From the NCBI RefSeq assembly GCF_000430995.1, contig NZ_HF952018.1, forward strand, positions 1,368,449 to 1,432,448: 64,000 bases of DNA. The letters run 5' to 3'. The stretch comes from Thermobrachium celere DSM 8682. Its GTDB lineage: Bacteria > Bacillota > Clostridia > Clostridiales > Caloramatoraceae. This document shows positions 1-8,581 of this stretch, one piece after another; the first letter of the stretch is position 1, and each line of letters opens with the position of its first letter. The notes under the pieces were generated by a model. It saw only the letters and a program-made list of their open reading frames with translations. It did not search any database and was not told where the DNA came from. A program made the translations under genes and the position numbers.

Positions 1-2563
1 GAGGTGCCTTTGCTACAAAGTTTGGATTATTTAGCTTGCCCTCTGCTCTTTCTACTTCCTTCTCAAGCTTTTCCTTTTCTTTAGTTAGTCTTTCTATTTC
101 CTTCTGTTTGTCTATTAAATCCTCAAGAGGCATATATATTTGTGCTCCTTCTGTAACTTGAGATACAGCGTCCTTTGGTATATCATTTTCATCTATAAAT
201 ACTACCTCTGATGCAAAGGCAAGTTTTTCAAAGTAAACTGCACCATCTTGGAATGCCCTCTTTGCTGCTTCATTTGATGGTATTAACATTATTTTTGCTC
301 TTCTTGAGTTTGGAACATTCATTTCAGCTCTAATATTTCTTACTGCTCTTATGGCATCAATTACATATTCCATTGATTTCATATCTTCTTGATAATTTCT
401 GTCTTCTCTGTATTCTGGCCATTTAGCTATAGTTATTGATGGTGTTTCATCAGTTATGTGCTTGTAAATCTCCTCTGTTATAAATGGCATAAATGGATGT
501 AGAAGCTTTAAGCTGTCCTTTAAAACTTCAATTAGTGTAATTTGTGCTGCAGCCTTTGACTTTTCGTCATCGCCATATAATCTTGGCTTTACAAGTTCTA
601 TATACCAATCGCAAAGTTCTGACCAGATAAAGTCATATATTTTTTGTGCTGCAATACCAAGTTCAAATTTATTTAGATTTTCTGTAACTTCCTTTGCCAC
701 TTCATTTATTCTGCTTAATATCCATCTATCAGCAGTATTTCTTATGTTATTTGCTTCACTCTTATATCTATTTACAAGCTCCTCATCATAGTTCATAAGC
801 ATAAATCTTGAAGCATTCCAAATCTTATTTGCAAAGTTTCTTGAGGCTTCTACTCTTTCCATATAAAATCTCATATCATTTCCTGGTGAGTTTCCTGTAA
901 CAAGAGTAAATCTTAATGCATCTGCACCGTATTTATCTATTATTTCAAGTGGGTCTATACCATTTCCAAGGGATTTTGACATCTTTCTTCCCTGTGAATC
1001 TCTAACTATTCCATGTACAAGTACATGCTTAAATGGTACGCTTCCCATTTCATTAATTGCTGAGAATATCATTCTTGCAACCCAGAAGAAGATTATATCA
1101 TATCCTGTAACTAATACATCTGTTGGGAAGAAGTATTCTAAATCCTCTGTTTTATCTGGCCATCCTAACGTTGAGAAAGGCCATAGTGCTGAGCTAAACC
1201 AAGTATCTAAAACATCTTCATCCTGTTTTAAATTATTTGAATTACATTTTGTACATACTGATGGATCTTCAGATTCAACTATTATTTCTCCACAATCTTC
1301 ACAGTACCATACAGGTATTCTGTGTCCCCACCAAAGCTGTCTTGAAATACACCAGTCTTGTATATTTTCCATCCAATTAAAATAAACCTTTGCAAACCTT
1401 TCTGGAACAAATTCAACTTCTCCATTTTTAACAGCCTCAATTGCTGGCTCAGCAAGTGGTTTCATCTTTACAAACCATTGTTTTGATAAAAGTGGTTCAA
1501 CTGTTGTTCCACATCTGTCATGTGCACCAACATTATGGTTGTGTTCCTCTATCTTAACAAGAAGGCCTAACTCTTGTAAATCGTTTACTATTTGCTTTCT
1601 TGCTTCATATCTATCAAGTCCAGCATATTTACCAGCAAGTTCATTCATAGTTCCATTATCATTCATTACAACAATTTGCTCAAGATTGTGTCTTTGACCA
1701 ACCTCAAAGTCATTTGGGTCATGGGCTGGAGTAATCTTTACTGCTCCAGTTCCAAATTCCATTTCAACATACTCATCAGCAATTACAGGTATTTCTCTAT
1801 TTACAAGTGGAAGAATTAAAGTTTTTCCTATTAAATGCTTATATCTTTCATCATTTGGATTTACTGCAACTGCAACATCACCAAGCATTGTTTCTGGTCT
1901 TGTTGTTGCAATAACTATATATTCATTACTATCTTTAACAGGATATTTAATATGCCATAGATTGCCTTGTTTTTCTTGATATTCAATTTCTGCATCTGAA
2001 AGAGCTGTCATACATCTTGGGCACCAGTTAATTATTCTATTACCTCTGTATATAAGCCCTTTTTTATACAGTCTTACGAAAACTTCTCTAACTGCTCTAT
2101 TTAATCCTTCATCCATAGTAAATCTTTCACGTGTCCAGTCACAAGAAGCTCCTAGTTTCTGTAATTGTTTCTTAATTCTTTCTCTATATGTATGTGTCCA
2201 ATCCCAAACATGTTTTAAAAACTCTTCTCTACCTATTTCTTTTTTGTATATTCCCTTTTTAGCAAGTTCCCCTTCTACTTTTACTTCTGTTGCAATACTT
2301 GCATGGTCTTCACCTGGAAGCCAAAGTGCTTCATAGCCTTGCATTCTCTTCCATCTTATTAATACATCTTGAAGTGTATTATCTAATGCATGCCCCATAT
2401 GAAGTTGACCTGTTATGTTTGGAGGTGGCATTACAATTGTAAAAGGTTTTTTTGTTTTGTCTACCTTAGGAGTAAAGTATCCATTTTGAAGCCATTCATT
2501 ATATAATCTTTCTTCAAATTCCTTTGGGTCATAGTTTTTTGCTATATTCTTATTTTCATCCAT
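1..2563 (-). CDS. valS: Valyl-tRNA synthetase (partial, C-terminal end cut by window)
   Basis: Class I aminoacyl-tRNA synthetase that charges tRNA-Val in the cytoplasm. About 854 codons are present. The HIGH-type motif (GQLHMGHA) lies near 2395, the KMSKS motif near 975, and the C-terminal coiled coil reads off the window start, so probably only a few tens of residues are missing. The ATG at 2563 is preceded by AAAGGAGG at 7-nt spacing. It is the last gene of a transcript that begins with a T-box leader and a small membrane ORF, so it is probably induced by uncharged tRNA-Val. Confidence 0.97.
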   Translation of the reverse strand, partial: MDENKNIAKNYDPKEFEERLYNEWLQNGYFTPKVDKTKKPFTIVMPPPNITGQLHMGHALDNTLQDVLIRWKRMQGYEALWLPGEDHASIATEVKVEGELAKKGIYKKEIGREEFLKHVWDWTHTYRERIKKQLQKLGASCDWTRERFTMDEGLNRAVREVFVRLYKKGLIYRGNRIINWCPRCMTALSDAEIEYQEKQGNLWHIKYPVKDSNEYIVIATTRPETMLGDVAVAVNPNDERYKHLIGKTLILPLVNREIPVIADEYVEMEFGTGAVKITPAHDPNDFEVGQRHNLEQIVVMNDNGTMNELAGKYAGLDRYEARKQIVNDLQELGLLVKIEEHNHNVGAHDRCGTTVEPLLSKQWFVKMKPLAEPAIEAVKNGEVEFVPERFAKVYFNWMENIQDWCISRQLWWGHRIPVWYCEDCGEIIVESEDPSVCTKCNSNNLKQDEDVLDTWFSSALWPFSTLGWPDKTEDLEYFFPTDVLVTGYDIIFFWVARMIFSAINEMGSVPFKHVLVHGIVRDSQGRKMSKSLGNGIDPLEIIDKYGADALRFTLVTGNSPGNDMRFYMERVEASRNFANKIWNASRFMLMNYDEELVNRYKSEANNIRNTADRWILSRINEVAKEVTENLNKFELGIAAQKIYDFIWSELCDWYIELVKPRLYGDDEKSKAAAQITLIEVLKDSLKLLHPFMPFITEEIYKHITDETPSITIAKWPEYREDRNYQEDMKSMEYVIDAIRAVRNIRAEMNVPNSRRAKIMLIPSNEAAKRAFQDGAVYFEKLAFASEVVFIDENDIPKDAVSQVTEGAQIYMPLEDLIDKQKEIERLTKEKEKLEKEVERAEGKLNNPNFVAKAP

Positions 2564-2584
2564 AGCTTTACCTCCTTTGTCATA

Positions 2585-2737
2585 TTATACCCATAATTTT
2601 AAAACATCCGCAACTGCAGTAATAAGACCTATGGTTTTAACAATTAATTCTTTATCCTCTGAGATATTTAATATTTTTATTAGCTTATTTGAACCGTAAG
2701 TTATAAAACCTCCAATTACCGCTAATATAAATCCCAC
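2585..2737 (-). CDS. Small hydrophobic protein between T-box and valS
   Basis: A 50-codon ORF starting with GTG at 2737, preceded by GGAGG at 7-nt spacing. The start is chosen because a longer reading of this frame would begin inside the T-box antiterminator. The protein has an N-terminal hydrophobic segment (FILAVIGGFITYG), a short polar stretch and a second hydrophobic stretch (TIGLITAVADVLKL), so it may be a one- or two-span membrane peptide. It lies after the T-box terminator and 21 nt before valS, so it is co-regulated with valS. No family recognised; it could also be an untranslated spacer. Confidence 0.55.
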   Translation of the reverse strand: MGFILAVIGGFITYGSNKLIKILNISEDKELIVKTIGLITAVADVLKLWV

Positions 2738-2739
2738 TA

Positions 2740-2990
2740 AAACACCTCCAAATATAAAAGTCCTTCGCACACTAAGGGCGAAGGACCGCGGTACCACCTT
2801 AATTCTGCACTTTGCAGCACTCATTTAGATAACGGTTACCCGTTTCATCCTACTTTACTTCAGATGAAAGGCTCCGAAGCTACCTTCGATAGCGCTTAAC
2901 CTAAGAAGACCTCTCAGCCTATGGGCCTTCCTCTCTTTTAGGTGACACTACCTACTCCTCTTCTTCACAGCCTGTTAGATATTAACTTTT
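2740..2990 (-). promoter_or_regulatory. T-box leader of the valS transcript
   Basis: On the minus strand the canonical T-box antiterminator sequence AAGGTGGTACCGCG is at 2787-2800. It is followed by a terminator hairpin (arms 2760-2768 and 2778-2786, 9 bp) and a U tract. The upstream part holds Stem I-like structure. T-boxes read the charging state of the cognate tRNA and antiterminate when it is uncharged. The gene downstream makes tRNA-Val the expected ligand; I could not assign the specifier triplet with confidence. Confidence 0.93.
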
Positions 2991-2997
2991 ATTTATA

Positions 2998-3025
2998 ATT
3001 ATATTATAAAAAACTTCCTTGTCAA
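2998..3025 (-). promoter_or_regulatory. Sigma-A type promoter of the valS T-box transcript
   Basis: On the minus strand TTGACA (3020-3025) and TATAAT (2998-3003) are separated by 16 bp. This places the transcription start near 2990, at the 5' end of the T-box leader. Confidence 0.8.
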
Positions 3026-3030
3026 CATAT

Positions 3031-3519
3031 TTATCTTTTATTTTGAAGTAAAAGGTATAGACCTCCTAATACCATAACAACAGGTATAAAATACATTTTA
3101 ACAAATGATTTTATCATTATATATAGCTCATTTGTTGCAAATGCCTTATTAATTATAGAAAAAACACCTACTAAAATTAATAATATTGCTAATAAGTTTA
3201 TAAGATATTTTGAATCTATATTTTTTCTATTTCCATATATATCTCTAGAGTAAAAATTTCCCAATATAAAAGTATCATCATAAATCTCTCTTCCTGAATC
3301 CATTAATGATGCGATTTTAAATGTATCAACAAAGGCATATATCCATATAAAAAACTGCAACAATGCCCCTATAGCACCTAAACCTACAATTGAAAACACA
3401 GGCTTTACAAGTAAAAACAGTGCTAGTGCCTCAAGCCCCTTTTTATAAAGACCTAAATACATATATCCTACTCCAGGTATAAGTGCCGCAATAAATGTAG
3501 AAAGTGCATTCCTTCTCAT
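3031..3519 (-). CDS. Small multi-span membrane protein of unknown function
   Basis: 162 aa with about four or five hydrophobic helices. The N-terminal part (AALIPGVGYMYLGLYKKG) resembles TM2-type membrane domains, which carry a G-x-G-x-x-Y-x-G turn between two helices. The RBS GAGGTGAG lies just upstream of the ATG. It is transcribed alone, upstream of the valS promoter and divergent from the ABC transporter. The function cannot be given from sequence; the TM2-like assignment is an inference from the short motif. Confidence 0.75.
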   Translation of the reverse strand: MRRNALSTFIAALIPGVGYMYLGLYKKGLEALALFLLVKPVFSIVGLGAIGALLQFFIWIYAFVDTFKIASLMDSGREIYDDTFILGNFYSRDIYGNRKNIDSKYLINLLAILLILVGVFSIINKAFATNELYIMIKSFVKMYFIPVVMVLGGLYLLLQNKR

Positions 3520-3660
3520 ACCCTCACCTCTTATAAATTATCTTTATATAATTATTACATTTTTTAACTAATAAATCAAGTTTAACACATTTAAAAAGTA
3601 GTAACTAAAATTCTCTTAACTACATAATATAAACTGATATTAAAAAAAGGAGTTGGATAT

Positions 3661-4671
3661 ATGAGGTTTAAAAAAGCACTTGCTATCTTTACTATATTTG
3701 TGTTATCATTAACTATTTTTTCAGGCTGTAAAGAACAGCCCAAAAAAGATCTCATTAAGGTACGTTTAAATGAAGTTGTTCGTTCTATTTTCTATGCTCC
3801 AATGTATGTTGCTATAAGCCAAGGTTTCTTTAAAGAAGAAGGACTTGAGATTGAACTTTCAACAGGGCAAGGTGCTGATAAAACAATGCAACAGGTTCTA
3901 TCTAAAAATGCCGATATAGGTTTTTGTGGTCCTGAACAGGTAATATATCTCTATAATCAAGGAAGAGAAGATTATGCTATTTTATTTGCTCAACTAACCA
4001 AAAGAGATGGATCCTTCTTAGTATCAAGGGTAAATGAGACTGATTTTGCTTGGGAAAACTTAAAAGGTAAAACAATAATAGGTGGTCGTCCAGGTGGAGT
4101 TCCTGAAATGACTCTTGAATATGTTTTAAGAAATCATGGCTTAACTCCAGGTAAAGATGTAAATATAATTACAAATATTGCTTTTACAGCAACAGCTCAG
4201 GCCTTTAAATCTGGAACAGGCGATTATGTAGCACTATTTGAACCAACAGCTAGTATGCTTGAAAAGGAAAATGGTGGATATGTTGTCGCTTCAATTGGTA
4301 AAGCTTCTGGTGAAATTCCATATACCTGCTTCTTTGCAACAAAATCATATATAAATGAGAATCCTGAAATAATTCAAAAGTTTACAAATGCAATTTATAA
4401 GGGAATGCTATGGACAGAAAGTCATTCATCAAGGGAAATAGCTGAAGCTGTAAAGGATTTCTTCCCTGGTTCTGATATTGAAGTCTTAACAAAAGTTGTA
4501 GAAAGGTATAAACAACAGGATACATGGGCTAAAACTCCAATCTTAAGTGAAGATGCTCTTTCAAGACTAATGGATATAATACAATCCTACAATCCAAGCC
4601 TAATCCCAAAACGTCCTCCTTATAAAGATATTGTTACAACAGAATTTGCTAAGAAGTCTCTAGAGAAGTAA
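3661..4671 (+). CDS. ABC transporter substrate-binding lipoprotein, NMT1/SsuA-like
   Basis: 336 aa. An N-terminal signal with a lipobox-like stretch (LTIFSGC, Cys about 23) predicts a lipid-anchored extracellular protein. The rest fits the NMT1/THI5/SsuA family (YAPMYVAISQGFFKEEGLEIEL; ADIGFCGPEQ), whose members bind sulfonates, taurine, nitrate or thiamine-pyrimidine precursors. It is the first gene of a three-gene importer with the ATPase and permease downstream. No riboswitch or recognised operator is seen in the 141 nt upstream, so the substrate is open. Confidence 0.88.
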   Translation: MRFKKALAIFTIFVLSLTIFSGCKEQPKKDLIKVRLNEVVRSIFYAPMYVAISQGFFKEEGLEIELSTGQGADKTMQQVLSKNADIGFCGPEQVIYLYNQGREDYAILFAQLTKRDGSFLVSRVNETDFAWENLKGKTIIGGRPGGVPEMTLEYVLRNHGLTPGKDVNIITNIAFTATAQAFKSGTGDYVALFEPTASMLEKENGGYVVASIGKASGEIPYTCFFATKSYINENPEIIQKFTNAIYKGMLWTESHSSREIAEAVKDFFPGSDIEVLTKVVERYKQQDTWAKTPILSEDALSRLMDIIQSYNPSLIPKRPPYKDIVTTEFAKKSLEK

Positions 4672-4692
4672 TCGCATATGCGATTACTTCTC
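4663..4692 (+). repeat. Perfect 30-bp palindrome at the binding protein/ATPase junction
   Basis: Two 15-bp halves with no spacer, centred between 4677 and 4678. It contains the stop codon of the binding-protein gene. In RNA it folds to a strong intercistronic stem-loop without a U tract. Such structures can stabilise the upstream mRNA, raising binding protein over ATPase and permease. A DNA-binding operator role is also possible. Confidence 0.75.
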
Positions 4693-4719
4693 AAATTGTA
4701 TAAAGCGAGAGTGATCTAT

Positions 4720-5487
4720 ATGGATAAGCTTGTTTTAAAAAATATTTCAATGATATACCAGACAATCGAAACAGAAACAAAGGCCGTGGAAGACATCAGC
4801 TTTAATATAAAAGATGGAGAATTTGTTGTAATAGTTGGTCCATCAGGTTGTGGAAAATCTACTATACTCTCTATAATAGCAGGTCTAATTAATCCATCTT
4901 ATGGTGAGATTTATCTTGATGGAGAAAAGATATCCTATCCTTGTAATAAGATAGGATATATGTTTCAAAAAGATACACTGTTTGAATGGAGAACTATATT
5001 TAAAAATATCACCCTAGGCCTTGAAATTAGAAAAGAATTAACTAAAGAAAATTTAAATTATGCAAATATTTTAATTGAAAAATATGGCCTTGCAAGTTTT
5101 AAAAACTACTATCCTAGACAGCTCTCTGGAGGAATGAGGCAAAGAGTAGCTTTAATTAGAACATTGGTATTAAATCCTGAAATACTTCTTTTAGATGAAC
5201 CTTTTTCTGCATTAGACTATCATACAAGGCTATTAGTTGCTGATGAGATATATAAAATAATAAAAGCTGAAGGAAAAACAGCAGTAATGGTAACTCATGA
5301 CATAGCAGAAGCCATATCTTTGGCAGATAGGGTCATTGTATTAAGTTCAAGGCCAGCAAGGATTAAAACAATTATAGACATTAAACTATCTGTTAATAAT
5401 AAAACACCTCTACTATCTAGAAATGCTCCTGAATTTAAAGACTACTTCAATTTAATATGGAAGGAGTTGGATAAAAATGAATACTAA
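4720..5487 (+). CDS. ABC transporter ATP-binding protein, SsuB/TauB-like
   Basis: 255 aa from the ATG at 4720. An upstream in-frame ATG at 4678 lies inside the palindrome and would add non-family residues. Walker A GPSGCGKST, the Q-loop in FQKDTLFEW, signature LSGGMRQR, Walker B LLLDEPFSALD and the H-loop THD are all present. It powers import with the neighbouring permease and binding protein. The permease gene overlaps its 3' end by 11 nt, indicating translational coupling. Confidence 0.92.
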   Translation: MDKLVLKNISMIYQTIETETKAVEDISFNIKDGEFVVIVGPSGCGKSTILSIIAGLINPSYGEIYLDGEKISYPCNKIGYMFQKDTLFEWRTIFKNITLGLEIRKELTKENLNYANILIEKYGLASFKNYYPRQLSGGMRQRVALIRTLVLNPEILLLDEPFSALDYHTRLLVADEIYKIIKAEGKTAVMVTHDIAEAISLADRVIVLSSRPARIKTIIDIKLSVNNKTPLLSRNAPEFKDYFNLIWKELDKNEY

Positions 5488-6274
5488 TACTCCTTCAAAG
5501 GAACACCTAGAATATATATCTAAAATCAAGCATAAAAATATGCTTATTACAATTACAAGAATATTAATATTGGTTATATTCATAGCTCAATGGGAATTAA
5601 CCGCTAGACTTAATATAGTTGATCCTTTTCTTGTAAGTCAACCTTCAAGAATTTTTAAAACGTTTATTAAATTAATGCAGGAAGGAAATTTAATTAGACA
5701 CACATATGTAACCTGCATAGAAACCATAATAGGTTTTACACTTGGAACAATAATAGGTACCTTAATAGCAATAATATTGTGGCTATCCGACTTTACAAAT
5801 AAAGTTTTAGAACCATATCTTGTAGTTTTAAATGCACTTCCTAAAATAGCCCTTGGACCAATTTTAATATTTTGGATAGGAAACGGACAGCCTGCAATAA
5901 TTATAATTGCCCTTACTATATCTCTTATTGTAACTATAATCTCTGTACTAACTGGATTTAATAATGTTGATGAAGATATGATAAAGCTTGTAAAAACATT
6001 TGGTGCAAACAAATACCAAATTTTAAAATATGTTGTTCTACCTAGCAGTTTTCCTACTATAGTATCAACACTTAAAATAAACGTTGGACTCTCGTGGGTT
6101 GGTGTAATAGTTGGAGAATTTTTGGTTGCAAAAGAAGGTCTAGGATTTTTGATAGTATTTGGTGGGCAAGTTGCTCAACTTGACATGGTTATGCTAAGTA
6201 TAATAATACTTTCTATAGTAGCATATATCATGTATGCAATAGTAAACCGAATAGAACAAAAACTAATAAAATAA
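5477..6274 (+). CDS. ABC transporter permease, SsuC/TauC-like
   Basis: 265 aa integral membrane protein with about six helices. A BPD_transp_1-type EAA loop lies around residues 158-180 (DMIKLVKTFGANKYQILKYV). It starts inside the ATPase gene and ends in front of an 18-bp terminator hairpin, so it closes the importer operon. Confidence 0.92.
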   Translation: MNTNTPSKEHLEYISKIKHKNMLITITRILILVIFIAQWELTARLNIVDPFLVSQPSRIFKTFIKLMQEGNLIRHTYVTCIETIIGFTLGTIIGTLIAIILWLSDFTNKVLEPYLVVLNALPKIALGPILIFWIGNGQPAIIIIALTISLIVTIISVLTGFNNVDEDMIKLVKTFGANKYQILKYVVLPSSFPTIVSTLKINVGLSWVGVIVGEFLVAKEGLGFLIVFGGQVAQLDMVMLSIIILSIVAYIMYAIVNRIEQKLIK

Positions 6275-6310
6275 GCTTATGAGAAGGCAAAACCTTCTCA
6301 TAAGCTTATT
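6270..6310 (+). terminator. Bidirectional terminator between the ABC operon and AOR
   Basis: Perfect 18-bp stem (6270-6287 and 6293-6310) with loop CAAAA, AT-rich on both outer sides. It sits between the converging ABC permease and AOR genes and can serve both. Confidence 0.85.
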
Positions 6311-6312
6311 TA

Positions 6313-8058
6313 TTATTGTTCATTCATAAGTTCATCTATTAACTTCTTGTATTCTTTAACCATTTCATGTGCCTTTTCACTGCTTAGAACACCATTTAGA
6401 GTCTTTGTTTGGAAGAATCTTTCTGGTATTTTAATACTATCTAAGCTATAACCTAACTTAGCCTTAATTTGATACTTTAATCTTTGTACATCCTTTGCAA
6501 ACTTAGTTAGTTCTTCATTAGTCATACTAATTCCTACTGCATCTAATGCCTCAAGCACTATGTCTCTTGTATATACTTTTCTTGCAAATAGACAAATTAC
6601 TAAGCTTGTTAAAATGTTTCTTTCTAGTTCTTCATCGTATACTTTCTTAACGATGTCCTCTTCCTTTGGTTTTGATTGGTCTATTGAGTATCCACCATTG
6701 TCAAGGTGTGAGTGTCTTGAACCTACAGCAAATCCAACTACATTTCCATAACCTGTATGGTATCCTGCCATTTCATTTCCACCTAAATGACAAGCAAAAT
6801 CTGCTCCACCATAAATCTTAGATGCATGAACTACACCTTTTCCTAAGTCTTCGTAGAACTTGTTCTTTCTAGTTGATATATACTTAACAGCTGCAATGTA
6901 GTTTTGTACTATACCAAATTCGAATGGTACAAGTGTTTCTTCTAATGAAACATATCCTCTCTTATATGCCTCTGTAGCCCATCCAAGAACAACACCTGTT
7001 GAAATAGCGTCTAATCCTTCGCTTTCAACAACATCAATTAACTCAAGTATCTCATCTGTTGATCTAATTCCTAGGAAAGTTCCTAGTGCAAATATAAGCT
7101 CATGGTCGTATGAAACATTTATTGTTTCATATTCATATCCTGCATCAAATTCTCTTCTAACTTGACCTATGTGTATACATCCTATAGGACATCCTGCACA
7201 TGCAACCTTTCTTACAAGGTTATCTTCAGCAAATTTTTCACCTGATATATCTTCAGCAAAGTCAATTTTATTCTTTTGAAGGTTAAATGATGGTAGTGAA
7301 TGCATTTCATTTAATGGAATAACGTTAACTGGTGTACCAAGTTCATGATACTTCTTCATTAAATCTGTATTTAATACTCTATCATATATCTTATCATAAA
7401 CCTTTCTGTACTTAACCTTTAATTCTTGTGGTATATCTACTGTGTTATTTCCTATTACAACTATTGCCTTTAAGTTCTTTGAACCCATTACAGCACCAAG
7501 ACCTAGTCTTCCGAAGTGTCTATATGTATCAACATTTACTCCTGCATAAGTTACAAGATTTTCACCTGAACGTCCTATTCTTATTGAGCTTCTAACACCA
7601 CTTCCATGTGTTGTTTGTCTTAAAATCTTACCTGTTTCTTCAACAGATAATCCCCACATTGCTCTTGCATCTCTAAATTGTACGCCATCATCAATAAGAA
7701 GATATTGAGGATGAGCTGATTTACCAGTAATAACCATAGCATCTATACCGGCAAATCTCATAGCCATTGCAAATCTTCCACCTGCATGGCTTTCTCCATA
7801 TTCCTTTGTATGTGGAGAATAGAATGTTGCAACTGCCTTAGTACAAACTGGCATTACAAATGAAAGAGGTCCTATAGCATAAATCATAGGTTGTGCTGGA
7901 TCTAATGGATCAAGCTCTGGCTTTATGTTTTCATCAAGAAGCTTTGCTGCAAGACCTGTACCACCTAAGTATTTTACAAGGTCCTTTCTTTGTTCATATC
8001 TATACTCTTGCTTGTCTAAGTCTATATATAAAACATTAATATAATCTCTTGCTAGCAT
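6313..8058 (-). CDS. Aldehyde:ferredoxin oxidoreductase (tungsten-pterin enzyme)
   Basis: 581 aa, close to the usual AOR length. It oxidises aldehydes to acids with ferredoxin, or the reverse, using a bis-tungstopterin and one [4Fe-4S] cluster. The cluster ligands C287-x2-C290-x3-C294 and the distal Cys489 (LVICLFAR) are visible, as are pterin-binding segments (RFAMAMRFAGIDA; GRLGLGAVMGSKNLKAI). It follows the ferredoxin-like gene by one base, so the two are one operon. Substrate is unknown. The pterin genes at 20-26.5 kb would supply its cofactor. Confidence 0.93.
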   Translation of the reverse strand: MLARDYINVLYIDLDKQEYRYEQRKDLVKYLGGTGLAAKLLDENIKPELDPLDPAQPMIYAIGPLSFVMPVCTKAVATFYSPHTKEYGESHAGGRFAMAMRFAGIDAMVITGKSAHPQYLLIDDGVQFRDARAMWGLSVEETGKILRQTTHGSGVRSSIRIGRSGENLVTYAGVNVDTYRHFGRLGLGAVMGSKNLKAIVVIGNNTVDIPQELKVKYRKVYDKIYDRVLNTDLMKKYHELGTPVNVIPLNEMHSLPSFNLQKNKIDFAEDISGEKFAEDNLVRKVACAGCPIGCIHIGQVRREFDAGYEYETINVSYDHELIFALGTFLGIRSTDEILELIDVVESEGLDAISTGVVLGWATEAYKRGYVSLEETLVPFEFGIVQNYIAAVKYISTRKNKFYEDLGKGVVHASKIYGGADFACHLGGNEMAGYHTGYGNVVGFAVGSRHSHLDNGGYSIDQSKPKEEDIVKKVYDEELERNILTSLVICLFARKVYTRDIVLEALDAVGISMTNEELTKFAKDVQRLKYQIKAKLGYSLDSIKIPERFFQTKTLNGVLSSEKAHEMVKEYKKLIDELMNEQ

Positions 8059-8059
8059 A

Positions 8060-8461
8060 TTATAAAACCTCCTTCGTTGTAATACATCTATGTGGACAAT
8101 ATTTTGTACAGTATCCGCAATGCGTACAGATTATTGGATATCCTTCTTCATCAAATCTTATTGCATTAACTGCACAAGCTACTCCACAAGCACCACATTT
8201 TGTACACTTATCCTTATGGAATATTACTCCTCCACCATTTCTTTTAGTTAATGCACCAAACTTACATGCCTCCATGCATGCTGGCTCTTCACATCCACGA
8301 CATATATTTATAACAAATTCTCCAGTATAACCCCCAGAAGTTTTAACCTCTATTGCTGAATTTGCAATTGAAAATTCTCCCCTTAGTCTTGCACAGGCTT
8401 GACGACATGATAAGCAGCCAATACATCTTCTTCTATCTGCTACCTTTAATACTTTAGCCAT
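8060..8461 (-). CDS. Polyferredoxin-like electron-transfer subunit of AOR
   Basis: 133 aa with 17 cysteines. Sixteen fall into four [4Fe-4S] groups of the HycB/DMSO reductase-B type (CIGCLSCRQAC; CRGCEEPACMEAC; CTKCGACGVAC; CTHCGYCTKYC). It is therefore likely the electron-transfer partner of the AOR encoded one base downstream, as in AorA/AorB pairs. RBS GGAGGTG precedes the ATG. No other operon gene is visible. Confidence 0.9.
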   Translation of the reverse strand: MAKVLKVADRRRCIGCLSCRQACARLRGEFSIANSAIEVKTSGGYTGEFVINICRGCEEPACMEACKFGALTKRNGGGVIFHKDKCTKCGACGVACAVNAIRFDEEGYPIICTHCGYCTKYCPHRCITTKEVL

Positions 8462-8581
8462 TGTTACACCTCCATTTTATATTAAATAAATAAGGTTCAA
8501 TATGAAATTGTTAATATTTAAACTTGCATTAAGAACATTGTTATTATATCACAAATCGTTAAATAATTTGTTAATAGTTTG

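Noticed and set aside
2585-2824. 79-codon frame reading into the T-box
   Set aside because: Its first 29 codons lie in the T-box antiterminator and terminator; the GTG at 2737 with GGAGG is the better start.
4678-4719. Earlier ATG for the ABC ATPase
   Set aside because: It lies inside a perfect palindrome, has no RBS and adds non-family residues.
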